Shown here: positions 1 to 6,188 of the stretch, piece after piece
How the letters are laid out: each line of letters begins with the position of its first letter
Numbering within the stretch: position 1 is the first letter of the stretch
NCBI GenBank assembly: GCA_023435645.1
Contig: JAEYRK010000074.1
Span: forward strand, 1 to 6,226
Direction of reading: 5' to 3'
DNA: 6,226 nt
DNA from: Bacillota bacterium
GTDB lineage: Bacteria; Bacillota; Clostridia; Lachnospirales; Lachnospiraceae
Notes under the pieces: generated by a model
The model's database searches: none
What the model saw: the letters and a program-made list of their open reading frames with translations, nothing else
Told to the model about the DNA's origin: nothing
Made by a program: the position numbers and the translations under genes

Positions 1-55
1 ACTGCGTTATCATAAGCAAGTTATTTTCCTTGTACTCATTCAGGTTTATGCTCAT
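1..55 (-). CDS. Partial CDS, N-terminus of an unrecognised protein leaving the window at the left edge
   Basis: Only the first 18 codons are visible (MSINLNEYKENNLLMITQ, then cut by the window edge). I do not recognise the family. The start at 55 is chosen because a perfect GGAGG (64-68) sits 8 nt upstream of this ATG. In-frame ATGs at 70 and 94 exist but have no comparable SD in front of them, and an in-frame TAA at 104-106 limits any extension. It is on the same strand as the glycosylase gene, about 120 bp downstream of its stop, with no recognisable terminator between, so it could be the third gene of the regulator-glycosylase operon. That is inference; a promoter inside the repeat region cannot be excluded. 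Confidence 0.6.
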   Translation of the reverse strand, partial: MSINLNEYKENNLLMITQ

Positions 56-63
56 TCCCCTAT

Positions 64-68
64 CCTCC
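64..68 (-). promoter_or_regulatory. Strong Shine-Dalgarno (GGAGG) of the left-edge gene
   Basis: On the minus strand GGAGG lies 8 nt before ATG 55. It is the main evidence that a gene starts here, and it selects this ATG over the two upstream in-frame ATGs. Confidence 0.65.
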
Positions 69-111
69 ATGCTGTTCACTGTGTTTTCCCCCATGAGCTT
101 TGATTAGTGAG

Positions 112-198
112 GCCACTTCACTATAGGATTTGGCAGGCAAGACACTTCACTAAAGGTTTGGGCAGGTAAGGCACTTTACTATAAGCTTTGGCAGGCAG
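112..198. repeat. Three contiguous 29-bp direct repeats at the 3' end of the glycosylase gene
   Basis: Units are 112-140, 141-169 and 170-198, head to tail with no spacers. Hand alignment gives 24/29 identities for unit 1 vs 2, 24/29 for 1 vs 3 and 21/29 for 2 vs 3. Unit 3 contains the last five codons and the stop (179-181) of the glycosylase gene. The TAG recurs exactly every 29 bp (179-181, 150-152, 121-123), and the minus-strand text before each stop would read ACQSL, TCPNL and ACQIL. As 29 is not a multiple of three, the copies lie in different frames. The likely origin is tandem duplication of the gene's tail followed by drift. A further very degenerate copy may lie at about 84-111 (it keeps AGCTTTG), but I would not count it. 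Confidence 0.8.
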
Positions 199-997
199 GG
201 CATATAAATGTAGATGTGCTACCCGTTTTGATTGATATTATCGTCTCACCACAGACCGGACAGGGCTTATTTTCTCTATAGCCTACCAGGAAGTATTCCG
301 GCCCATAACCACCCTTCTGCCCAAAGAAGTCACTCTCATAGGCAAAGGTACCCTTTTCTCGCGATAGATTCATAAGCTCCATGATGCTATGATACAAAAG
401 CTTTATCTCATCCTCACTCAGGTCCGATATTTTCTTTTGAGGATGTAAGCCCGCCTTGAAAAGAATGTCGTGCATATACATATTTCCGATTCCGCCGACA
501 TTCTTTTGGTTCATCAGAAAGGCCTTGACCTGTGTCTTTTTACCCTTTAAGAGAGATATAAAATAATCAGGGGTAAATGCCTCATCAAACGGATCAATCG
601 CAATGTCTTTTGTATTTGGCTCTGATGCAAGTTCATCATCGGATACGAGCAAGAATTTGCCGAACCACCAAAAACGGGCAGTATAGCCGCTACCATCGCT
701 AAAGGCAACCTTTACCTGGTATTTGTCAGCTTCCTTCTTCTCATCCTCGAAATACAAAATATCCGCGCCCATACCCAGGGATAATAGGATGTTTTCACCG
801 TTATCAAGGGTAGTGATAATCCATTTTCCTTTGTTCAGAGTATCCTTAATCCTTGCGCCGGTGGTTCTTTTCTGAAATTCCTCCGGTGCGATATTGGCGC
901 ACTTATCCTGCAGAAGGGTAACAGTATGAATGGTCTTTCCTCTCAGGGTCTTATTCATTTGCTCTGCTAGCTTAGCGATTTCGGGCAGCTCTGCCAT
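179..997 (-). CDS. Fpg/Nei-family DNA glycosylase homologue with altered catalytic N-terminus (MAELPE)
   Basis: 272 aa, the usual length of Fpg/Nei base-excision glycosylases, which remove oxidised bases and nick the abasic site in the cytoplasm. The layout is complete: N-terminal catalytic domain (about 1-120), H2TH domain (about 130-225) and C-terminal zinc finger with C246, C249, C266 and C269. Kept: the glutamate after residue 2 (E3), K58 in NKGKW, M76 in LGMG, K158, and N172 in GGIGNMY. Changed: family MPELPE reads MAELPE, so the N-terminal proline nucleophile is Ala; RRFG reads WWFG (110-113); the zinc-finger arginine five residues before the third cysteine is T261. Related MxELPE proteins occur in Clostridia from memory, so this is probably a subfamily rather than a decayed gene; the frame is intact. 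The start is fixed by AGGAG 10 nt upstream. It follows the MerR gene by 13 bp and is almost certainly co-transcribed. Activity and substrate are uncertain; hence no mutM or nei symbol. Confidence 0.9.
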   Translation of the reverse strand: MAELPEIAKLAEQMNKTLRGKTIHTVTLLQDKCANIAPEEFQKRTTGARIKDTLNKGKWIITTLDNGENILLSLGMGADILYFEDEKKEADKYQVKVAFSDGSGYTARFWWFGKFLLVSDDELASEPNTKDIAIDPFDEAFTPDYFISLLKGKKTQVKAFLMNQKNVGGIGNMYMHDILFKAGLHPQKKISDLSEDEIKLLYHSIMELMNLSREKGTFAYESDFFGQKGGYGPEYFLVGYRENKPCPVCGETIISIKTGSTSTFICPACQSL

Positions 998-1005
998 GGT
1001 GGTTC

Positions 1006-1012
1006 ATCTCCT
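1006..1012 (-). promoter_or_regulatory. Glycosylase-gene ribosome binding site overlapping the regulator's stop codon
   Basis: On the minus strand AGGAGAT begins inside the TAG stop (1011-1013) of the MerR gene and lies about 10 nt before the glycosylase ATG (995-997). This arrangement favours translational coupling and argues that both genes are read from one mRNA. An ATG at 1005-1007 is out of frame and too close to the SD to be the start. Confidence 0.75.
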
Positions 1013-1946
1013 ATTCTTCTTTGATTCGTATTGGTATGAATACATCCTGCTGGTATCTGTTCAGCTTCTTCGCTATATCCCAAGGCAGGATCTCTTCTAT
1101 CATTTCGCTGCGTTGTAGTTTTCCTTCTGCGCCCAAGTCGAGCTGATAATGATCGCTTTTATGAATCCAGTCTCTTAATAAAACAAAAGTATCATCCATG
1201 TCCTCCATAAAAGAACTTGTAACTGCGAACAACCCGCCCAGAAAATATTCATCCTTATACATGGACGTATTTTTAAAGTCCTCCGGAATTTTTATTTCCA
1301 TCAACCATTCGTCGTCTATTTTACGAAAAAAGCAGTTGCGCAACCCAGGCAAGGGGATTAAGTCATATTCCGCAAAAAGGTTCTGCATGTTATCTCCGTC
1401 CAGCCAGACAATTTGCCCCGTTTTCAACCGTGATGTCAGAACTCGCATGGCCGGTAATCGAATGATCCGAACCTCATGTAGCCTTAAGGCTTCACGACTG
1501 ATTTGTGATAATGCTTCAAAAGTAATCATTCTGTCTTTCTCTACTGAGGTAAGCCTTCTTTCGGTTTCTTCATAAAGCAAAGTTATGGCCGATATTTTCT
1601 TAATACCGCTCATCAGCATTTTATGTAGAAAGTCATCCACAAGATGCCTCAGCTCAGATAAGGCTGAGATTTCCGTATCAAGTGATTCGAGCTTGTCCAC
1701 AAAGGCTTGAATCAATGCCGTCGTACTCTCGCTGTTGAATATTTCGATGATATCCTTCACCGGTATTTGAAGCTTTCGCAGGACAATAATCTGCTTCAAT
1801 CGTTCCAGTGCTGCTGCATCATAATATCGCTGCGCTTTCTGATCAGGATGGCTACTCCATAATAGCCCCCGTTCTTCATAATATCGGAGCGTCCTACTAG
1901 ATATACCAAAGTTCTCAACGACTTCATTTATTCTGATCAATTCCAA
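1011..1946 (-). CDS. MerR-family transcriptional regulator with GyrI-like effector-binding domain
   Basis: 311 aa. Residues about 4-70 form the MerR winged helix-turn-helix, with the hallmark SRTLRYYEERGLL (17-29) and RYYD (40-43). Residues about 76-113 look like the dimerising coiled coil. Residues about 157-308 match the GyrI-like / BmrR-type effector-binding fold, ending in the typical DVFIPI strand; this domain binds small, often cationic or hydrophobic, ligands. Such regulators sit on 19-20 bp spacer promoters and untwist them when ligand binds. Exactly such a promoter lies immediately upstream, so autoregulation is very likely. There is no CXC-type metal-binding signature, so a metal sensor is unlikely. 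The start is TTG (1944-1946), supported by AGGTGAT a few bases upstream and by alignment of the HTH to residue 4. The only clear downstream partner is the glycosylase gene; no efflux pump or methyltransferase is next door. The ligand is unknown. Confidence 0.93.
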   Translation of the reverse strand: MELIRINEVVENFGISSRTLRYYEERGLLWSSHPDQKAQRYYDAAALERLKQIIVLRKLQIPVKDIIEIFNSESTTALIQAFVDKLESLDTEISALSELRHLVDDFLHKMLMSGIKKISAITLLYEETERRLTSVEKDRMITFEALSQISREALRLHEVRIIRLPAMRVLTSRLKTGQIVWLDGDNMQNLFAEYDLIPLPGLRNCFFRKIDDEWLMEIKIPEDFKNTSMYKDEYFLGGLFAVTSSFMEDMDDTFVLLRDWIHKSDHYQLDLGAEGKLQRSEMIEEILPWDIAKKLNRYQQDVFIPIRIKEE

Positions 1947-1951
1947 AAATT

Positions 1952-1958
1952 ATCACCT
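1952..1958 (-). promoter_or_regulatory. Ribosome binding site selecting the TTG start of the regulator
   Basis: Minus-strand AGGTGAT ends about 5 nt before TTG 1944-1946. No ATG lies closer to it in frame, so the rare start codon is accepted. With the predicted transcription start near 1961, the mRNA leader is only about 15 nt. Confidence 0.7.
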
Positions 1959-1967
1959 CACAAAGCT

Positions 1968-1998
1968 ATTATACTAGTTGACGCAGGGTCAATGTCAA
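1968..1998 (-). promoter_or_regulatory. MerR-type sigma-A promoter of the regulator-glycosylase operon (19-bp spacer)
   Basis: Both hexamers are perfect consensus on the minus strand: -35 TTGACA at 1993-1998 and -10 TATAAT at 1968-1973. They are separated by 19 bp (1974-1992) instead of the usual 17. An over-long spacer is the signature of promoters controlled by MerR-family activators, which distort the DNA to realign the two boxes. The gene directly downstream is a MerR regulator, which makes the assignment strong. Confidence 0.9.
1978..1992. promoter_or_regulatory. Probable MerR operator: inverted repeat inside the promoter spacer
   Basis: TTGACGCAGGGTCAA has perfect 5-bp arms (TTGAC/GTCAA) around a 5-nt centre and occupies most of the 19-bp spacer. 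Its axis is position 1985. A second inverted pair, CAAAGC (1961-1966) and GCTTTG (2004-2009), shares exactly the same axis, as does TAT (1970-1972)/ATA (1998-2000). The inner dyad is the expected kind of site for a MerR dimer; a role for the outer pair is inference. Confidence 0.8.
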
Positions 1999-2027
1999 TA
2001 GCTGCTTTGTATATATTTAATAATCAA

Positions 2028-5000
2028 CTATTTCACAACTACCTTAATGCTGGCTTTTACACCATTCTTTGCTGTTACGGTAATCGTGCAGCTTCCTTTC
2101 TTTAATCCTTTCATTAACCCATCCTTTGAAACAGATGCGATACTTCGATTGCTGGAGCTCCAAGTAAAAGATGTCATTGCAGTAGTGGGGGTTATATTCA
2201 CATAAAGTGTCTCTGATGATCCCTTCTTAATTGTAATACTGCCGCTTATTGCTTGATCTGTTAGAATAAGGACTTGTTTTACCTTTGTTTTTTCATTGCC
2301 ACCGGTGACCTTAATCGAGCATTTTTGGTGAAATTTTCCGTCTACACTTGTAACTGTAATGATTGCTTCACCGGATTTATGGGCTTTAACCACCCCATAT
2401 TTATTTACTGAGGCAACCTTAGTGTTACTGGATGAATAGCTTATGTTTTTATTGGCAGCATTTTCGGGATAGACCGATGCATTCAAAGGATAGGAATTCC
2501 CCTTAGAGAGGGTTATCTCCTTCTTTGATAGCTTCAACCCATCAACACGCCTGCTCATTAGCACAACCTCTGCTGTGTTATCCGTATAATATGAATCCTC
2601 TGAGGTCGAAGTGGCATTTATCACAATGGAATTGTAATACAAGACTGTATTTGTTAAATTTTTATATGGAACAAATAGTTGAATTGTATTGCTTTTTCCC
2701 GGTGCTATGGACTTTATTGTTTTTGAACTAATTACAGTTCCTAAAGAACTGGCCGTGACAATAATATTCTTAGCGGTTTTTCCTCCGGAATTTGTGACAA
2801 CCGCCTCGACATAGTATCCTGCTTCAGTTGGATCAGATACATCGCACTGAACATCGATATCGGCATTTGAGAGAATAGCCGTTTTCACATTATTTGCGTC
2901 AACCGACTCTATGTCCTCTGTTAATTCCAGCTCTAATGTTATGTCAGCCATTGCTATGTCATCTGGAAGTTCATAGTAGTATTGGTGCTTTATAATCGCT
3001 CCCCTTGTTAACTCATTCTCGAGAAGCTCCGTATGAATGAGCTGCTGCTTTGAATTATAGTAATTTAGTTTGATACCCTGTACTGTCTTATTCCCTTTAT
3101 TTGTTATTGTGATGTTTAAAGGAATGCCATTTTCAATGGAATATTTGCTACTTCCGCTATAATAAAAATCCGTTAGTTCTATATCTACATACGCTATACT
3201 GCCACTGACTATGAGATCTGTTCTGCCAAATGGCATGTCCCCATCCTTGGTTACAGACTTTAGAGCACTTCTCATATAAGCAAAAATCAGTTCTCCATCC
3301 TTGGTAACCAAAGCATCATAATCCCTGATTGCTTGGTTACCATTGGTCTCTTGCCTGTTCGGCTCCCAACTGCCTCTTTGGATATCATATTTACAGGAAA
3401 AAAGATGATTCACATAGTCAGAATTAGTTTTATATACCAGATACATTGTTTGATCATCCGCTGTGACCAGCTTCATGTCCTGTGCATCCACCGGCAGTTT
3501 TACATCCATTTTATATATTTTATTAAGATTGTTAAGCTTTGCAGAATACAGGTCATTTCCATTCTCAATCCAGTAGAGACTGTCCTTCAATATCTGAAGC
3601 TCCTCTTTGGCCCCTGGACTAGATGTTACCTGTTTCTTGCTTCCATTTCTAATGATATAGACCTGCGATGAATTAATATCGTTATTGTTGGAAGCTGTAT
3701 AAACAATGCATTTTTCACCAGCATAATAAGCACCTGAAAGGTTACTCAGATAAGACAGATTTTGTTCGACAACCTGTCTACTACTGAACTTCCCACCGGT
3801 GTATATACTCCTGTATATGGAAATGGTATTTTTCATTTGGAAAATATCATTGGTTGAGTTTTCTGCCCATATTACTTCTAACTGATCTCCATCTGCCATA
3901 ATGACAGGTGAATATTCCAAGACGTTATCCTGTTCATATGTAATATTTGTTATATTTACAAAGGAGGATCCATTAAATTCCGCATAATACAAATCCATTT
4001 CCTTAGCCATATCGAGTAGCTCGGCCTTGTCATCCATTCTCTTATTACAGTTCATCCACACAAGATGTACTCTTCCATTGCTGTTGATTATTCTGGGTGA
4101 GAAATCCGCAGTCGAATCATCGTATACCTGCTTCGGTTCAGACCACTTTCCGTTACTGCATATGCTATACATAAGTGCAGTCCGGTTAACATCCTTACGG
4201 GATAAATCATCATCAACATATACGAGCAGAATATCACCGTTGGTCAGCTTAACCATAACCGGATCTCCATATTCATATACATTTGATTTTAGTACATTAC
4301 TATCACCATCAATGGAATATGATTGTATGTCATTCATATATCGTTTGGTGTTACGTTCCTGCTGCTTCATATCACTAATATCAAAACTGTCAATAGCCAA
4401 GGAGGAGATGCCTTTATTCTCTTCTGATTTGGGGTAAATTTGATAATTCCATAAAGTCCTTGATAGACCGCCAGTATAACAAAGTACGTTCCAATTCAGA
4501 TAAACACTACCGCTGGCCTCCAACCTAGAACTATAGAGATCAGGTAAGGTAAAGGCTCCTTCAATAGTAATCTTTGACCCAAGCTCTGCATCCATTAAGA
4601 TAACATCCAGACCGGCTCCAATGTAGGGTGAAAATGCTAGCTGGAATTCACCATTTGTGCTGATTGTTGGCTTGCCAATTGATGCTTGTTGAACCGAAAG
4701 AGCAAGCTTGCCTCCAACCTCCGCCTCAATACCAAGTTTTACATAGAAAGGCGGAAATTGCTTCATTGGCCGAATTTGCCTATAGGAGTTCACACTCCCC
4801 TTGATTATGATACTTCCTTCTGTAAAAATCGGTTCCCCGCCAGAGAAATCAAATTCAAGATAACCAATGATATAGCCTTCCGTATCAAGACCTATTTTCA
4901 CCTTTTCAGGCTTTAAGGAAAGAGATTCGATGAAGTCATCGATTCTTTTCTCTCCTTCCTTTTCATTATAACCAAAACTGCTACTAGTGGTTACCGATTT

Positions 5001-6032
5001 CGCCTTATCATATATATTTTCAAAGTCAAGCCCACCACTGATTGTCCCCTTACTGGAGCATCCTACTAATACTTTAATTTTAAGATTTGACTCATCAATC
5101 CTGGGCTTAACATTACTGATTGAAACGGAGTTACCGATATCCATTGATAATAAATTAAAGTCATAACCATTAAAACTCAAGGGAAGTCCAGATATCGTAT
5201 CGCTTTGATTGCCACCAAAATCAAAGCTACTCTCATTTATATCAAAAACATATACAGTGCAGCTATCTGATTTTCCCTTTTCTGTTTTTACTGTTATTGT
5301 AGCTTTACCAGCTTTTAATCCCTGAATATTTCCCTTATTATCTACCTTGACAAGGGAAGTATTATCTGAACTCCAGGTAAGCTTCGGCTCCTTTTTTGAA
5401 TTGATTGTATATTTTAAGCCCTTAGAATCACCTTTTAGAATAACTACATTATCATCATTCAACTTAATATCCGGATCTTCTATCTCCTTATCCCACTCAC
5501 AGATAAAACCAAAGGAACCATACCCATAATGCCCGCCCCCCATACCGTCATGATCATTCAGTGTGCCAATGGCCATAGGAGCATTTTCCTCATCATTAAT
5601 CGGGCGATCTGTCTGGTAGGTATGAATCATGATATGCCCTCCAAGGGGGCCATTCGGCTCAGTAGGATACCAGTTATACATAATCCAGCCCGGTTCTCCG
5701 GTTGTGCAGTTAATCCCATTACTGCTTAGCTCTCCTCCCAGCCATAGGTTTTTCTTGCTGGTCATAGCAATATAGGTGTTAACAATCTCCACTTCCTCCG
5801 GAGTAGTAACTGTAATCAGATGTCCACCCATCTGCTGACAGAAGGCTTCAGCCATGTGCCAATCATAACTGATATCGTACAGCTGATAAGAATGACCATT
5901 CTCCAAAACCCATGAGCCTGAAGCTGCTGAAGTCCTTTGACTAGAAAAAAGAATTGAAATAGATAATAAATAAAAGAACATAAATGAATATTTTAGGAAA
6001 TATTTCACATGAGCTTTTGTATTTTTTTTCAT
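2028..6032 (-). CDS. Large secreted multidomain protein: C-type lectin, BIG2, beta-propeller-like, CARDB-like and two BIG2 domains
   Basis: 1334 aa, probably an extracellular adhesin or carbohydrate-binding protein. Signal peptide: lysine-rich start, hydrophobic stretch 15-30, likely cleavage near A36/A37. C-type lectin domain about 40-181: WLGG (97-100), EPN (125-127, the mannose-type calcium motif), ND (159-160) where WND is expected, GFICEW at the end; C65 and C178 probably form the long disulphide. BIG2 domain about 185-265. Residues 266-540 are beta-rich and unrecognised. Residues about 585-945 repeat a pattern of hydrophobic strands such as DILLVYVDDD, VHLVWMN, LEVIWAE and MYLVYKT, suggesting a six- or seven-bladed propeller. 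Two CARDB-like Ig folds lie at about 950-1055 and 1058-1160. Two BIG2 domains, about 1163-1243 and 1252-1334, end at the stop. No LPXTG, SLH or choline-binding repeats are visible, so attachment is unknown. The start has GAGGAAG (6037-6043) and its own promoter. No terminator follows it. Confidence 0.9.
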   Translation of the reverse strand: MKKNTKAHVKYFLKYSFMFFYLLSISILFSSQRTSAASGSWVLENGHSYQLYDISYDWHMAEAFCQQMGGHLITVTTPEEVEIVNTYIAMTSKKNLWLGGELSSNGINCTTGEPGWIMYNWYPTEPNGPLGGHIMIHTYQTDRPINDEENAPMAIGTLNDHDGMGGGHYGYGSFGFICEWDKEIEDPDIKLNDDNVVILKGDSKGLKYTINSKKEPKLTWSSDNTSLVKVDNKGNIQGLKAGKATITVKTEKGKSDSCTVYVFDINESSFDFGGNQSDTISGLPLSFNGYDFNLLSMDIGNSVSISNVKPRIDESNLKIKVLVGCSSKGTISGGLDFENIYDKAKSVTTSSSFGYNEKEGEKRIDDFIESLSLKPEKVKIGLDTEGYIIGYLEFDFSGGEPIFTEGSIIIKGSVNSYRQIRPMKQFPPFYVKLGIEAEVGGKLALSVQQASIGKPTISTNGEFQLAFSPYIGAGLDVILMDAELGSKITIEGAFTLPDLYSSRLEASGSVYLNWNVLCYTGGLSRTLWNYQIYPKSEENKGISSLAIDSFDISDMKQQERNTKRYMNDIQSYSIDGDSNVLKSNVYEYGDPVMVKLTNGDILLVYVDDDLSRKDVNRTALMYSICSNGKWSEPKQVYDDSTADFSPRIINSNGRVHLVWMNCNKRMDDKAELLDMAKEMDLYYAEFNGSSFVNITNITYEQDNVLEYSPVIMADGDQLEVIWAENSTNDIFQMKNTISIYRSIYTGGKFSSRQVVEQNLSYLSNLSGAYYAGEKCIVYTASNNNDINSSQVYIIRNGSKKQVTSSPGAKEELQILKDSLYWIENGNDLYSAKLNNLNKIYKMDVKLPVDAQDMKLVTADDQTMYLVYKTNSDYVNHLFSCKYDIQRGSWEPNRQETNGNQAIRDYDALVTKDGELIFAYMRSALKSVTKDGDMPFGRTDLIVSGSIAYVDIELTDFYYSGSSKYSIENGIPLNITITNKGNKTVQGIKLNYYNSKQQLIHTELLENELTRGAIIKHQYYYELPDDIAMADITLELELTEDIESVDANNVKTAILSNADIDVQCDVSDPTEAGYYVEAVVTNSGGKTAKNIIVTASSLGTVISSKTIKSIAPGKSNTIQLFVPYKNLTNTVLYYNSIVINATSTSEDSYYTDNTAEVVLMSRRVDGLKLSKKEITLSKGNSYPLNASVYPENAANKNISYSSSNTKVASVNKYGVVKAHKSGEAIITVTSVDGKFHQKCSIKVTGGNEKTKVKQVLILTDQAISGSITIKKGSSETLYVNITPTTAMTSFTWSSSNRSIASVSKDGLMKGLKKGSCTITVTAKNGVKASIKVVVK

Positions 6033-6060
6033 ATATCTTCCTCTTTTATGGTTTTTCTAT

Positions 6061-6089
6061 ATTGTACCATATGATGTATCTGATTTCTA
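6061..6089 (-). promoter_or_regulatory. Extended -10 promoter of the large surface-protein gene
   Basis: On the minus strand TGGTACAAT gives an extended -10 (TACAAT at 6061-6066, TG two bases upstream of it). TAGAAA at 6084-6089 is a weak -35 (four of six) with a 17-bp spacer. It lies about 30 bp upstream of the ATG and just downstream of the terminator of the preceding gene, which is where an independent promoter is expected. Confidence 0.65.
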
Positions 6090-6110
6090 TTTTGATTTTC
6101 ATATGTATTC

Positions 6111-6142
6111 GAAAAAAGAAACGAAGGTTAATCTTCGTTTCT
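6111..6142 (-). terminator. Intrinsic terminator of the gene entering from the right edge
   Basis: AGAAACGAAG (6117-6126) and CTTCGTTTCT (6133-6142) form a perfect 10-bp stem around a 6-nt loop. On the minus strand the stem runs directly into six T (complement of A 6112-6117). The plus-strand side has no T run, so it works for leftward transcription. It isolates the large gene's promoter from the gene on the right. Confidence 0.85.
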
Positions 6143-6188
6143 GGTTAAAATATTTATTATATCAAACGGTTTGTCTACTTGGAGAAAA

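Noticed and set aside
56..94. Earlier starts (ATG 94 or ATG 70) for the left-edge gene
   Set aside because: Neither has an SD upstream, while ATG 55 has GGAGG at ideal spacing.
112..198. CRISPR array
   Set aside because: The 29-bp units are directly adjacent with no spacers and are only 72-83 percent identical; they are tandem repeats.
1961..2009. Terminator of the large gene formed by CAAAGC/GCTTTG arms
   Set aside because: The loop would be about 37 nt and no T-run follows; the coincidence with a perfect promoter makes an operator more likely.
3198..4280. Sialidase
   Set aside because: No Asp-boxes and no visible arginine triad; only the repeated-strand pattern is shared with propellers.
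930..5729. Several plus-strand open frames of 60-136 codons lying opposite the large minus-strand genes
   Set aside because: They lie wholly or almost wholly inside well-supported minus-strand genes, lack convincing ribosome sites and encode low-complexity, non-family-like sequences; they are antisense shadows.
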